Shown: positions 8,232 through 16,309 of the stretch, one piece after another
Numbering within the stretch: position 1 is the stretch's first letter
How the letters are laid out: the number at the start of each line of letters is the position of its first letter
Source of the DNA: Chloroflexota bacterium
Lineage (GTDB): Bacteria; Chloroflexota; UBA6077; JACCZL01
Length of the DNA stretch: 64,000 bases
Assembly (NCBI GenBank): GCA_020850535.1
Contig: JADZEM010000019.1
Location: 1-64,000, forward strand
Direction of reading: 5' to 3'
Made by a program: the position numbers and the translations under genes
The notes under the pieces: model-generated
Databases searched by the model: none
Told to the model about the DNA's origin: nothing
Seen by the model: only the letters and a program-made list of their open reading frames with translations

Positions 8232-9362
8232 CTAGATCACTTCGAGGCCGTCCGGGCCGGGCAGCGCCGCGCGGGGCGACGACGTCCCCTGGAGATAGTA
8301 GAACGCCGTCGAGGCGATGTCGTCCTGGAGCGGTAGGTAGCGCCGCCCGGACCGCCAGCCGAGCGCCTGAATCGTCACCCGCAGATCCGACTCGAAGCGG
8401 ATCGGGTCCATGATGTGCCAGCGGTACATGCCGAAGCGCTGCTGCGAGCGGTAGAGGCCGTCCGGCTTGAGGATCTGCGAGAGGCCCATAAACGGCGTCG
8501 AGAACGCGGTGTAGCCCTGGCCGGGCACGTCGAAGTTCCAGGCCCCGCCGAAGTAGTCCTCGGTGCCGGTGCCGCAGATGGTGGGGTACTCCCCGTCGCC
8601 GTCCATGAAGAACTTGATCTCGCCCTCGCCCCACCAGCCGTTGTTGTTGACGCCCCAGGCGATGTACGTGCCGATGTACTGGCCCGTTCCCTGGATGCCG
8701 TCGAGCAGGGTGTGATCGGCCTTGTAGGGGAGCGGGTTGGAGCGCCGCCACTGGGCGTGGAAGTAGGCCAGATCGTCCGGCACGTCTGTCAAAGTGTAGT
8801 TGACTTGGTAGTAGACGGTGGCGTCTTCGGTGGGTGTGGCCGGGCGCGGCAGGTCGCCAAGGGGGAAGTTGCCGGCGACGGCGCGGTGCTCCAGCGTGAT
8901 GCGGGCGCTCTTGCGGAACGGCATCTCCCAGAAGCAGTTCATGCCGCCGTTCGGGTTCACGGCCACCGGCAGCGAGCTGACCTGTGAAAACTGGCCCCAG
9001 CCGTTGCAGAAGAAGTCGCCCAGGGGGACCTCGACTGCGGGGGACTCATCGCCGTCCCAGTAGATGCGGAGGACCAGTCGCCGCCAGTTGACGTAGTGGG
9101 TGGTGAGCCAGATCTGCTGGATCGCGCCGCTGCCGCTGATCTCGGCGATGGTGGCCGACGCCCCGGGCACGATGCGGATGCTGGGCGAGACCTTCCAGCC
9201 CTGGCCGAGGTCGCGGGCGGCCTCGGCGCCGGTGCCCTCGGTCGCCATGCCGCCGCGCCCCTTCGCGCCGTCGAAGTTCTCCGGGCTGATCGAGCGGGTC
9301 TGCGCGCGAGAGACCCGCGCCAGGTTGCCGAGGCTCATCCCCAGGCCGTTGAATGCGCCCAT
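8232..9362 (-). CDS. DUF2961 / glycoside hydrolase family 172-like protein
   Basis: A 376-residue protein matching the DUF2961 fold, now grouped as GH172, whose characterised members act on fructofuranosides and related glycans. Recognisable family features are KGRGG near the N-terminus, IQQIWLTTHYVNWRRLVLRIYWDGDESPAVEVPLGDFF, GMNCFWEMPFRKSARI, YYQVNYTL, GEGEIKFFMDGDGEYPTICGTGTEDYFGGAW and YRWHIMDPIRF. The central acidic residues GEGEIKFFMDGD and GTGTED are the expected catalytic region. The start MGAFNGLG has a strong GAAGGAG site 8 bases upstream; a longer frame upstream is ignored. No signal peptide is visible, so it may act in the cytoplasm. The actual sugar substrate is unknown. Confidence 0.88.
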   Translation of the reverse strand: MGAFNGLGMSLGNLARVSRAQTRSISPENFDGAKGRGGMATEGTGAEAARDLGQGWKVSPSIRIVPGASATIAEISGSGAIQQIWLTTHYVNWRRLVLRIYWDGDESPAVEVPLGDFFCNGWGQFSQVSSLPVAVNPNGGMNCFWEMPFRKSARITLEHRAVAGNFPLGDLPRPATPTEDATVYYQVNYTLTDVPDDLAYFHAQWRRSNPLPYKADHTLLDGIQGTGQYIGTYIAWGVNNNGWWGEGEIKFFMDGDGEYPTICGTGTEDYFGGAWNFDVPGQGYTAFSTPFMGLSQILKPDGLYRSQQRFGMYRWHIMDPIRFESDLRVTIQALGWRSGRRYLPLQDDIASTAFYYLQGTSSPRAALPGPDGLEVI

Positions 9363-9493
9363 TGCGTCTGCTCCTTCGCCGTCCGGCTGTCTGCCGTTGG
9401 TCGTCGGTCTGTCTGGCCGCGACGGTGCGGCGGTCGCGCGGGCTGGCGTGTGCCGGCGGCGCGGCCGGGGGAGATTGTAGACGGCCACTCCTG

Positions 9494-9499
9494 TACACT
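9494..9499 (+). promoter_or_regulatory. candidate -10 box for a leaderless gene
   Basis: TACACT ends 7 bases before the ATG at 9507, which has no Shine-Dalgarno sequence. The same arrangement occurs before 38994 (TATCCT at 38979-38984) and 41660 (TACCCT at 41645-41650). No convincing -35 box is present. Confidence 0.4.
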
Positions 9500-9506
9500 C
9501 AGCGGC

Positions 9507-10181
9507 ATGTCGAACCTGATCACCGCCGAACAGTACGCCTCTGGCATGACCTTTGACGAGTACGTCGCGTTTCTCGGCTCGCCGGAGAACCTCCGGCGGC
9601 AGGCTAACGCCGGGCCGAGGCAGGATCTCAGCGGGTTCTTCCGGGACGCCTTCGAGCAGCGCCAGCTGACCGCGGATCAGGAGGCCGCGCTTCAGTGGAT
9701 CGTGGCACAGCCGAACGGCCCGGCGAAGATGCTCGTCATCTCCGAGGAGTGGTCGTCTGACTGCCGCCGTGACGTGCCGACGTTTGCGCGAATCGCCGCC
9801 GTCACGGGCATGGAGCTACGCATCTTCCTGCGCGACGGCGACCAGTACGACCGGCCGTCTGATCCCGACATCATGGCCGCGTTCCTGAACCACAAGAAGG
9901 GCCAGGCGTTCCGCTCGATCCCCGTCTGCGCCTTCTTCACGAACGATCTGGAGCTGCTGTACCAGTTCACGGAGTACGCGGCGATCTACGACAAGGATCG
10001 CGTGGTGCAGCAGAACATCCGCGCGCCGAAGCCGGGCGAATCGCCGGACGAGACGCGCGTCCGAGCCGAGCGCGAGTTCGGGGCGGTGCAGCAGTCGCCG
10101 TTCTGGCGGATCTGGACCTCGGCCGCCGTCGACGAGATCGTGAGCGCGCTGCACCGGCGAGCGGTGCTCGGGGTGCTGTAG
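9507..10181 (+). CDS. thioredoxin-family protein
   Basis: A 224-residue cytoplasmic protein of the thioredoxin-like family (Thioredoxin_9 type). The N-terminal 70 residues are helical (MTFDEYVAFLGSPENLRRQ). The thioredoxin fold then appears as KMLVISEEWSSDCRRDVPTFARIAAV, in which the usual CXXC is reduced to a single cysteine in SSDCRRD. SIPVCAFFTNDLELLYQF follows, corresponding to the P-strand region. The missing second cysteine means disulfide-reductase chemistry of the CXXC type is unlikely; a monothiol or structural role fits better. Substrate and partner are unknown. The start lacks a ribosome site and may be leaderless. Confidence 0.85.
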   Translation: MSNLITAEQYASGMTFDEYVAFLGSPENLRRQANAGPRQDLSGFFRDAFEQRQLTADQEAALQWIVAQPNGPAKMLVISEEWSSDCRRDVPTFARIAAVTGMELRIFLRDGDQYDRPSDPDIMAAFLNHKKGQAFRSIPVCAFFTNDLELLYQFTEYAAIYDKDRVVQQNIRAPKPGESPDETRVRAEREFGAVQQSPFWRIWTSAAVDEIVSALHRRAVLGVL

Positions 10182-10198
10182 GGCCGAGGCCCGGAGTG

Positions 10199-10441
10199 TC
10201 AGAAGGCGCGGGACTCCGGGATCACGTGCAACGCCTGGGTGGCGGCGCGCAGCATCCCGAGCGATTCGGCGGCCAGCCGGAGCCGGTGCAGGGCGCGGCG
10301 CTGGCTGCGATCGAGCGATGGCTCAAGCTCGGCGATGAGCTCCTCGACGGCCCGGGCCGCATCCTCGATCGGCCGCGGTCCCAGGCTGAGCGACGGATCG
10401 GGTGCCAGATCGGGCGACTGGTCGTGCATCGCCATCCCCAT
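10199..10441 (-). CDS. small hypothetical protein, helical
   Basis: I do not recognise this protein. From the ATG at 10441 it would be 80 residues: a Pro/Asp-rich start, then a charged amphipathic helical segment (AARAVEELIAELEPSLDRSQRRALHRLRLAAESLGMLR split over residues 27-65). The open frame continues upstream to 10597 with less protein-like composition, and none of the three clustered ATG codons has a good ribosome site. It lies 17 bp from the 3' end of the thioredoxin-like gene, convergent with it. It may be real but could equally be chance open frame in GC-rich DNA. Confidence 0.4.
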   Translation of the reverse strand: MGMAMHDQSPDLAPDPSLSLGPRPIEDAARAVEELIAELEPSLDRSQRRALHRLRLAAESLGMLRAATQALHVIPESRAF

Positions 10442-10678
10442 TGGTCGCGCGCACGGGCAATGCTGCGCGCTTCTCGCCACGGACGACACCCTGCTCATCT
10501 TGGCGGCCACGGCTTTCGGTCCCCCTGACGAGGTGCGTGTTCGCACCGTGTTGATGCTCCGGCGTTCGCTTCTTGAAGGGGAACGGTCGGTGGACACCTC
10601 GTAGTTGAGGGCAGATGTCCTGCCCTCCCCGGGACAATGCGGCCCTGCTCGTACCGGCGGCTCGGGCTGCCCCCGTGG

Positions 10679-11938
10679 TCAGCGCCGGGCCAGCAGCACC
10701 GCGCCGACCGGGAGCGCCGAGAGCACGACGAACGACCACAGCAGCAGATCGTAGCCGTGCAGCACGTCGTAGGCGACGCCGGCGCTGATCGGGGCCAGCG
10801 CCGTTGCCCCCATCACGAACGCCGTCAGCGCGCCGGCCATCGTCGCATAGCGCTCGCGCCCGTACAGGTGCACCACGACCGCCGGCCGCAGCAAGGTCAG
10901 CGCCCCCTTCATCATCCCGAACAGGAAGATGAACGCCCAGACGCCAGCCACGCCGGGCGCCAGCAGCAGCACCAGGATCGAGACGGGCTGGATCGCCAGC
11001 ACCACCGCCGAGGTGCCCCGGAACGAGAACCGGTCGCCCAGGATCATCAGCACCACCCGCCCGGCCACCTGCATCGCGCCGACCATCCCCGTCGCCGTGG
11101 CGGCGAAGGCGGGGTCGTACTGGCGGTCCTGCAAGTACGCCACGAGGTGTACGCCGATGGCGATGTTGGTGACCGTCGCCAGCGAGAACGCCAGCGCCAG
11201 CCAGCGGAAGGCCGGCTCCCGGAGCGCCGCCGCCACCGAGATGGCCGGGCGGGGCTTCGCGCCGTGCGGGCGGCCGCTGCTCTCTGCCGCCGTGGGCGTC
11301 TCGCCGTCGACGTGCAGCCCGAGGTCTTCCGGCCGCCGCCGCAGCATCAGCGCGTGGGCCGGGATCGTGGTCAGCGCCAGGAAGCTGGCCAGGGTCACCA
11401 GCGCCATCCGCCAGCCTTGCAGCTCGATGAGCCAGCTGGCGACGGGCATGAAGACGGTGCTGGCGAAGCCGGCCATCAGGGTGACCGACGTGATGGCACG
11501 GGTCCGTTTGCGCTCGAACCAGGCCGTGACGACGGCGAAGGCTGGCTCGTAGAGGATGGCGGACATGGTGAGGCCGAGCAGCGCCCACACGACATAAAAC
11601 TGGAGCAGGCTCGTCACCTGGGAGAGCGCCAGCAGCAGCAGCGTGGCGGCGACCGAGCCGGCCGTCATCAGCAGGCGCGGGCCGCGCGCGTCGAGCCACC
11701 GGCCGACCGGGGCGGCGCCCAACCCTGAGAGCAGGATCGCCAGCGAGAACGCCCCGGACATCTGGCCGCGCGTCCAGCCCTGCTCGGCCTCCAGGACCGG
11801 CAACAGGACCGTGAAGCCGTAGTAGACGATGCCCCAGGTGATCGTCTGGGTGATCCCGAGCATGCCGACGAGCACCCAGCCGTAGAAGAGGCCGGACCGG
11901 GGCGTCGGGGCGGAGGCTGCTGCCGAGGGCACGTCCAT
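10679..11938 (-). CDS. MFS transporter
   Basis: A 419-residue major facilitator of the oxalate/formate-antiporter-like or monocarboxylate group. It begins with a short cytoplasmic tail and a first helix FYGWVLVGMLGITQTITWGIVYYGFTVLLP. Twelve hydrophobic segments are evident, with a central hydrophilic loop around residues 205-235. The inter-helix 2-3 motif reads GAAPVGRWLDARGPR, the expected MFS signature A. WFERKRTRAIT at the helix 4/5 boundary is typical of this subgroup. Substrate cannot be read from sequence; the neighbours do not form a pathway with it. Two repeat copies (12033-12483) lie immediately upstream, between it and the LLM gene. Confidence 0.9.
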   Translation of the reverse strand: MDVPSAAASAPTPRSGLFYGWVLVGMLGITQTITWGIVYYGFTVLLPVLEAEQGWTRGQMSGAFSLAILLSGLGAAPVGRWLDARGPRLLMTAGSVAATLLLLALSQVTSLLQFYVVWALLGLTMSAILYEPAFAVVTAWFERKRTRAITSVTLMAGFASTVFMPVASWLIELQGWRMALVTLASFLALTTIPAHALMLRRRPEDLGLHVDGETPTAAESSGRPHGAKPRPAISVAAALREPAFRWLALAFSLATVTNIAIGVHLVAYLQDRQYDPAFAATATGMVGAMQVAGRVVLMILGDRFSFRGTSAVVLAIQPVSILVLLLAPGVAGVWAFIFLFGMMKGALTLLRPAVVVHLYGRERYATMAGALTAFVMGATALAPISAGVAYDVLHGYDLLLWSFVVLSALPVGAVLLARR

Positions 11939-12022
11939 TCGGAGGGGAGGGCGCTCCCGGGTGCTGAAGCTCGGCGGGGAGACCGCCGTCCCACGATAGC
12001 ACGGGCGGCATCAGGAACCGCA

Positions 12023-12032
12023 CCCGGGGGCC
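12023..12032 (+). repeat. direct repeat flanking the D/E element pair (putative target-site duplication)
   Basis: CCCGGGGGCC occurs directly before copy D and again at 12484-12493 directly after copy E, suggesting that the pair occupies one insertion site. Confidence 0.65.
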
Positions 12033-12249
12033 CAGGGCGATTGCATGTTGATGTCGTCGTGCCGCCGCGTCGGGGCTTGAAGTCCCCGCCTACAGTCATT
12101 CAGTCGCTGCGCGACGGCCGCCGGGAACGGCCGGCACTGGTGCGACTGGCGCGTCGCGCAGCGACTGCATGCGTGTAGGCGGGGACTTCAGTCCCCGCCC
12201 GCCCGTTCCCTGATGCGCTGGGAACACCAATGAACATGCAATCGCCCTG
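12033..12249 (+). repeat. 217-bp inverted-repeat element, copy D
   Basis: Reference copy of the family. The terminal inverted repeats are CAGGGCGATTGCATGTT and AACATGCAATCGCCCTG-like (one unmatched base near the inner end). Inside are two hairpins, one at CGGGGCTTGAAGTCCCCG and one at CGGGGACTTCAGTCCCCG, each next to a GCCTAC/GTAGGC pair. A middle inverted pair reads CAGTCGCTGCGCGACG and CGTCGCGCAGCGACTG. There is no coding capacity. Size, termini and flanking duplication fit a MITE-like non-autonomous element. Confidence 0.88.
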
Positions 12250-12266
12250 TAGTGGCAGGGGCGAGT

Positions 12267-12483
12267 CAGGGCGATTGCATGTTGATGTCGTCGTGCCGCC
12301 GCGTCGGGGCTTGAAAGCCCCGCCTACCGTCATTCAGTCGCTGCGGGACGGCCGCCGGGAACGGCAGGCACTGGTGCGACTGGAGCGTCGCGCAGCGACT
12401 GCATGCGTGTAGGCGGGGACTTCAGTCCCCGCCCGCCCGTTCCCTGATGCGCTGGGAACACCAATGAACATGCAATCGCCCTG
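12267..12483 (+). repeat. 217-bp inverted-repeat element, copy E
   Basis: Nearly identical to copy D, with only a handful of substitutions over 217 bp, and separated from it by 17 bp. No direct repeat brackets D or E singly, so the pair probably arose by tandem duplication or moved together. Confidence 0.88.
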
Positions 12484-12533
12484 CCCGGGGGCCCTCACGA
12501 CCGGGGGTCAGGGCCGTACGAGTCCCGAGCGCG

Positions 12534-13406
12534 CTACGCGTCGAGGACCGCGCGCGCCTCCCGCAGCCGCGCGATGTGCGCGTCAACGCTTTGAAGCCCG
12601 CCGCCGGCCGTGGCGATCTGCAGATGGCTCGCTCCCAGGCCGCGCCACTCCTCGACCGTCTTGCGCCAGTCGTCGGGCGTCCCGGTTGCCGCGTTCAGCC
12701 GCGCCTCGATGCCGAACGTCGCCGGATCGCGCCCGGCCTCGCGCAGCCAGCCGTGGACCCGCTCGACGGTCTCGGCAAACGTGCCCTGCCCGTTGATCGG
12801 CCCGAGCGGCAGGTAGCCGTCGGCGATGCGCGTGGCGCGCTTGACGGCCGCCTCGGCGGTCGCCCCGACCCAGATCGGGATCGGCCGCTGGACCGGCAGC
12901 GGCGCGATGCCGGCCGCTGTCACGGTGTGGAACTCGCCCGAGAACGAGGTTGATTCGTCGGACCAGAGCGCCCGCATCAGCGCCACCTGCTCCTCGAAAC
13001 GCCGCCCCCGGTTCTTGAAGTTCTCGTTCAGGCCCTCGAACTCGACGGGGTTCCAGCCGATGCCGACGCCCAGCCGCAGCTTGCCGCCGGTCAGCAGGTC
13101 TGCTTCGGCCGCCTGCTTCGCCACGAGGGTCGCCTGCCGCTGCGGCAGGATCACCACGCTGCTGAGGACGCCGAGCTTCGGCGCGGCCCCGGCGATGAAC
13201 CCGAACAGCACGAATGGCTCGTGGACGACCGTCGTGTGGACCTGGGGCCGGCTCCAGCCAGGATGGCCAGCCGGGTTCGCGCCGAGCACGTGATCCGAGG
13301 TCACGACGTGGGCGAACCCGAGATCCTGCACGGCCTGGACGTAGTCGCGGATGGCGGACGGCTCGACGGGGATCTCCGTCTGCGGAATCACAACCCCGAT
13401 CTGCAT
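12534..13406 (-). CDS. LLM-class F420-dependent oxidoreductase
   Basis: A 290-residue luciferase-like monooxygenase-fold protein that most resembles F420-dependent oxidoreductases. Family features are MQIGVVIPQTEIPVEPSAI at the start, the loop FAHVVTSDHVLG near residue 35, LSSVVILPQRQATLVAKQAAEADLLTGGKLRLGVGIGWNPVEFE spanning the central barrel, and WVGATAEAAVKRATRIADGYLP. It is an 8-stranded TIM barrel that would bind F420 for hydride transfer to an unknown substrate. The strong ribosome site GGGAGGAG precedes the ATG by 8 bases. The F420 biosynthesis genes cofD and cofC 20 kb away support the cofactor assignment over FMN. Confidence 0.9.
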   Translation of the reverse strand: MQIGVVIPQTEIPVEPSAIRDYVQAVQDLGFAHVVTSDHVLGANPAGHPGWSRPQVHTTVVHEPFVLFGFIAGAAPKLGVLSSVVILPQRQATLVAKQAAEADLLTGGKLRLGVGIGWNPVEFEGLNENFKNRGRRFEEQVALMRALWSDESTSFSGEFHTVTAAGIAPLPVQRPIPIWVGATAEAAVKRATRIADGYLPLGPINGQGTFAETVERVHGWLREAGRDPATFGIEARLNAATGTPDDWRKTVEEWRGLGASHLQIATAGGGLQSVDAHIARLREARAVLDA

Positions 13407-13482
13407 GGACAGCTCCTCCCTGAGCGGTAGCGTCGTCAGAGGCTAGAAGGACGGATCGGGCCGATCTATTCCCGACGCCCCA

Positions 13483-16017
13483 TCAGCGCGCCGCGACGGA
13501 CGCCGGAGCCAGGAGCGCGCCGCAGTCGTACAACTGGTAGCCGCGCGTCTCGCGCTGGTCCGTCTGCCAGACCTCGGGGTCCACCACCTCGCAGCGGTCC
13601 CGCACCCAGGCCAGCAGATCGGCGGTCGCATCCTGGCTGGAGCTGACCACGGTCGAGCCGTCAGCCGGCTGGGCCATCGGCGGGCGCGGACCGCCTCCGG
13701 CCGCGCCACCGCCACCACCGATCCAGAAGAACCGGACGGTCCCGAGCGCCACCTGTCGCGCAAGCGTGTCTGGCGTCAGGATGCGGTCCCAGCCCTGATA
13801 GCCGCCCAGCGCCATGGCCGGCCGATCCGCCATCAGCATGACGACGCTGGCATAGGTTGAGGTCGGCGTCGCGACCAGAAACCGAGCCGAACCCTGGTTG
13901 ACCAGCAGGAAGCCGATCAGGCCCGGATCGAGACTGTTCCACTGGTCGCCGGCGAAGGTCAGCGCGCCACCTCCGCCACCCGGGCCGCCGAACCCACCCG
14001 GGCCGCCGAACCCACCCGGTCCGCCCTGGCCGCGCCCGCCGGGCGGGCCGCCCGGGCCGCCGCCCTGCACGCCGGTCCCCTGCGGCCCAGTCCCCGGCGG
14101 CCCGCCACCAGCCCCGCGCCCGCTGAAGCCCGGTGGTCCGCCGGGGCCTCCAAAACCGCCGTTTGGGCCGTTGCTGCCGGGTCCGCCGAACGGTCCGCCG
14201 CCCGGACCGGGCCGTCCGGGGCCGTCGCCGACGGCCCCCTGCCCCACCAGCCGCCCCAACGCCGGCCCGAGAACCATCGCCGTGACGCTCTGGCCGCCGG
14301 CTGCTACGGGACCGCGCCCGCCGCCGCGCGGTCCGGCCTCTGGCAGCCAGGCCGCCCCGTTGTTGTTCCACACCGAGATACCAGACCAGAGCGTCGGGCC
14401 AACCAGGAGGCAGGCGCACGCCAGCGCCACCGCGACGGACGCCAGGCGCGAGGCGCGACGACGCGGCAGCAGCGCCACTGGGAACAGCCCCAGTGCCGCC
14501 AGCACGCTTGCCGTCAGCAGGCTCCCGCCAAGGGCCAGCGGCGCCACCAGATCGGTCCAGGCGGGGTAGGCCAGGACGATCCGCGCCTGCACCAGCCCGG
14601 ACACCAGCAGCATGAGCGGCAGCAGCAGGGCGCCGCCTGCGCGCACCATGCCACTGAGTCGGGGGGTGCGGGACCCCCGGAGCATCGTCGCCCGCCGGTA
14701 CGCCTGCCAGCCGCTCGCCACCCCGATGCCGGCCAGCGCTGCCACCGGCGGCCCGAGCATGATCAGGTAGTAGATGTGGTAGAAGCGGGCGGCGCTGAAG
14801 TAGCCCAGGCAGGCAGCCAGCCAGACGCCCCAGACCAGGAGCGCCACAACCCGGCGGCGTCGCACCCCGCTGGCCGCGGTGCGCGCGCCGGCCCACTCGG
14901 CCCCGGCCGCTGCCAACCCGAGCAGCGCCAGCGGCAGCAGCCAGCTCCCCTGGCCGGCCAGCGCGTCGCTCAGCAGGCGCAGCGGCCCCGGGTTGCCGAT
15001 CCCGGGGGCGAACCCGGGCGCAGCCGTCAGATCGACGGTCAGGCCATCAAGCCCGGGGATCGGCAGCCGTGATGCGATGGCCTGGGTAACCCGCCCGAGG
15101 CCGTTGTATCCCAGCGCAAGGCTCAGGGCCGAGTTCGAGCCGCTCGACCCGATGTACGGGCGCTGCGCGGACGGCGTCAGGTCTACCGCCACCGTCCAGG
15201 AGAGCGACGCCGCCGCCAGGACGACCGTCGCCACGGTCAGGTGGGCCAGCCTGATCGGCCAGCGGCGCGGCGCGCACAGCAGGTAGGCCGCCCACAGGCC
15301 TGGCAGCGCCAGGAACGCCTGGAGCATCTTGATGTTGTAACCGAGGCCCATCAGCGCGGCGCACAGCAGGAGGGAGCGCAGATGTCCACGCTCGGCGGCC
15401 CGCGAGCCGGCCCAGACGGCCAGCAGCAGCACCAGGATCAGCAGGCCGTCCATCGTGTTGTTGCGGCTGGTCACTACGAAGATCGGGGTGACCGCCAGCG
15501 CGCCGGCGGCCAGCACGCCGGCCGCCCCGCCGTATGCCCGCCGCACGAGCCACCAGAGCGCGGCCACCGACACGATCCCGGCCACGGCTTGCGGCAGCAA
15601 GATCGCAAGGCCGCTGAACCCGAACAGCTTTGCGCTGGCCGCCTGCACCCACAGCCCGACCGGCGGCTTGTCCACCGTCACGAAGCCGCCGCCGTCGAAC
15701 GCGGCGAAGAAGAACGCCGACCAGCCCGTCAGCATGCTCTTCACGGCGGCGGCGTAGTAGGTGTTGCCGAACGCCTCGCGGTCGAGCCAGAGCAGGTTGA
15801 GGACGCTGGCGAGCAGCACGACTGCCAGCAGGCCCGCCGCCTCAGCCCGCCCGATGTCCCGGCGCGGCCGGACACCGCCGCTCATCTGCGCGCTCGCGTC
15901 TGCGGATGGCCGCGCAGGAGTGCCCGGCTGTGCGCCGGCGTCCGAGCGCGACTCCGCCGTGTCCGGACCCGATGCCGCCGGCTCTGGCCCATGTGGATGC
16001 TCGACCGCGACGCTCAC
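13483..16017 (-). CDS. PMT/ArnT-type glycosyltransferase (GT39-like) with glycine-rich insert
   Basis: Polyprenyl-phosphate-dependent membrane glycosyltransferase resembling the YkcB/ArnT group, 844 residues. After a Pro/Ala-rich cytoplasmic N-terminus, helix 1 is followed by LDREAFGNTYYAAAVKSMLTGWSAFFFAAFDGGGFVTVDKPPVGLWVQ, whose early acidic residues and DKPP motif are typical. About 12 membrane spans follow, with VTSRNNTMDGLLIL in the middle. Residues about 600-690 form a Gly/Pro-rich, low-complexity stretch. The soluble C-terminal domain (TYASVVMLMADRPAMALGGYQGWDRIL) is the extracytoplasmic part of the family. The GTG at 16017 has AGGGAC upstream; an ATG at 15885 would remove 44 residues. 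It transfers a sugar to an envelope acceptor; neither partner is known. Confidence 0.88.
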   Translation of the reverse strand: MSVAVEHPHGPEPAASGPDTAESRSDAGAQPGTPARPSADASAQMSGGVRPRRDIGRAEAAGLLAVVLLASVLNLLWLDREAFGNTYYAAAVKSMLTGWSAFFFAAFDGGGFVTVDKPPVGLWVQAASAKLFGFSGLAILLPQAVAGIVSVAALWWLVRRAYGGAAGVLAAGALAVTPIFVVTSRNNTMDGLLILVLLLAVWAGSRAAERGHLRSLLLCAALMGLGYNIKMLQAFLALPGLWAAYLLCAPRRWPIRLAHLTVATVVLAAASLSWTVAVDLTPSAQRPYIGSSGSNSALSLALGYNGLGRVTQAIASRLPIPGLDGLTVDLTAAPGFAPGIGNPGPLRLLSDALAGQGSWLLPLALLGLAAAGAEWAGARTAASGVRRRRVVALLVWGVWLAACLGYFSAARFYHIYYLIMLGPPVAALAGIGVASGWQAYRRATMLRGSRTPRLSGMVRAGGALLLPLMLLVSGLVQARIVLAYPAWTDLVAPLALGGSLLTASVLAALGLFPVALLPRRRASRLASVAVALACACLLVGPTLWSGISVWNNNGAAWLPEAGPRGGGRGPVAAGGQSVTAMVLGPALGRLVGQGAVGDGPGRPGPGGGPFGGPGSNGPNGGFGGPGGPPGFSGRGAGGGPPGTGPQGTGVQGGGPGGPPGGRGQGGPGGFGGPGGFGGPGGGGGALTFAGDQWNSLDPGLIGFLLVNQGSARFLVATPTSTYASVVMLMADRPAMALGGYQGWDRILTPDTLARQVALGTVRFFWIGGGGGAAGGGPRPPMAQPADGSTVVSSSQDATADLLAWVRDRCEVVDPEVWQTDQRETRGYQLYDCGALLAPASVAAR

Positions 16018-16309
16018 CGTGTCCCTGCCCTGCCCCGCGCGTCTTCTCCTGTCAGTATCTCGCGTCGCCGCCGCCGCCCGACGAATTGTCGGCTGAACGT
16101 CGCCTGAAATCGCCGATGTACGCGGCTGATGCGGGCTGTCGGCACGGACCCTGCGCCGACGGCATGGCGGCCACAGCGGCGTCACAGTCCGCGAGCACGC
16201 TCTCCTGGTGGCGCAGCATTTTGTCACGTTGTCTCGCCGATCCTGGTAGACTGCCTGCGCGCATGGCGTGGACACCCGACTGATGACACACGAGTGAGCG
16301 ACCCACACA

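Noticed and set aside
12033-12483. Possible CRISPR-like repeat array at the D/E pair
   Set aside because: Repeats are 217 bp with inverted termini, only two per locus, and no cas genes are nearby.
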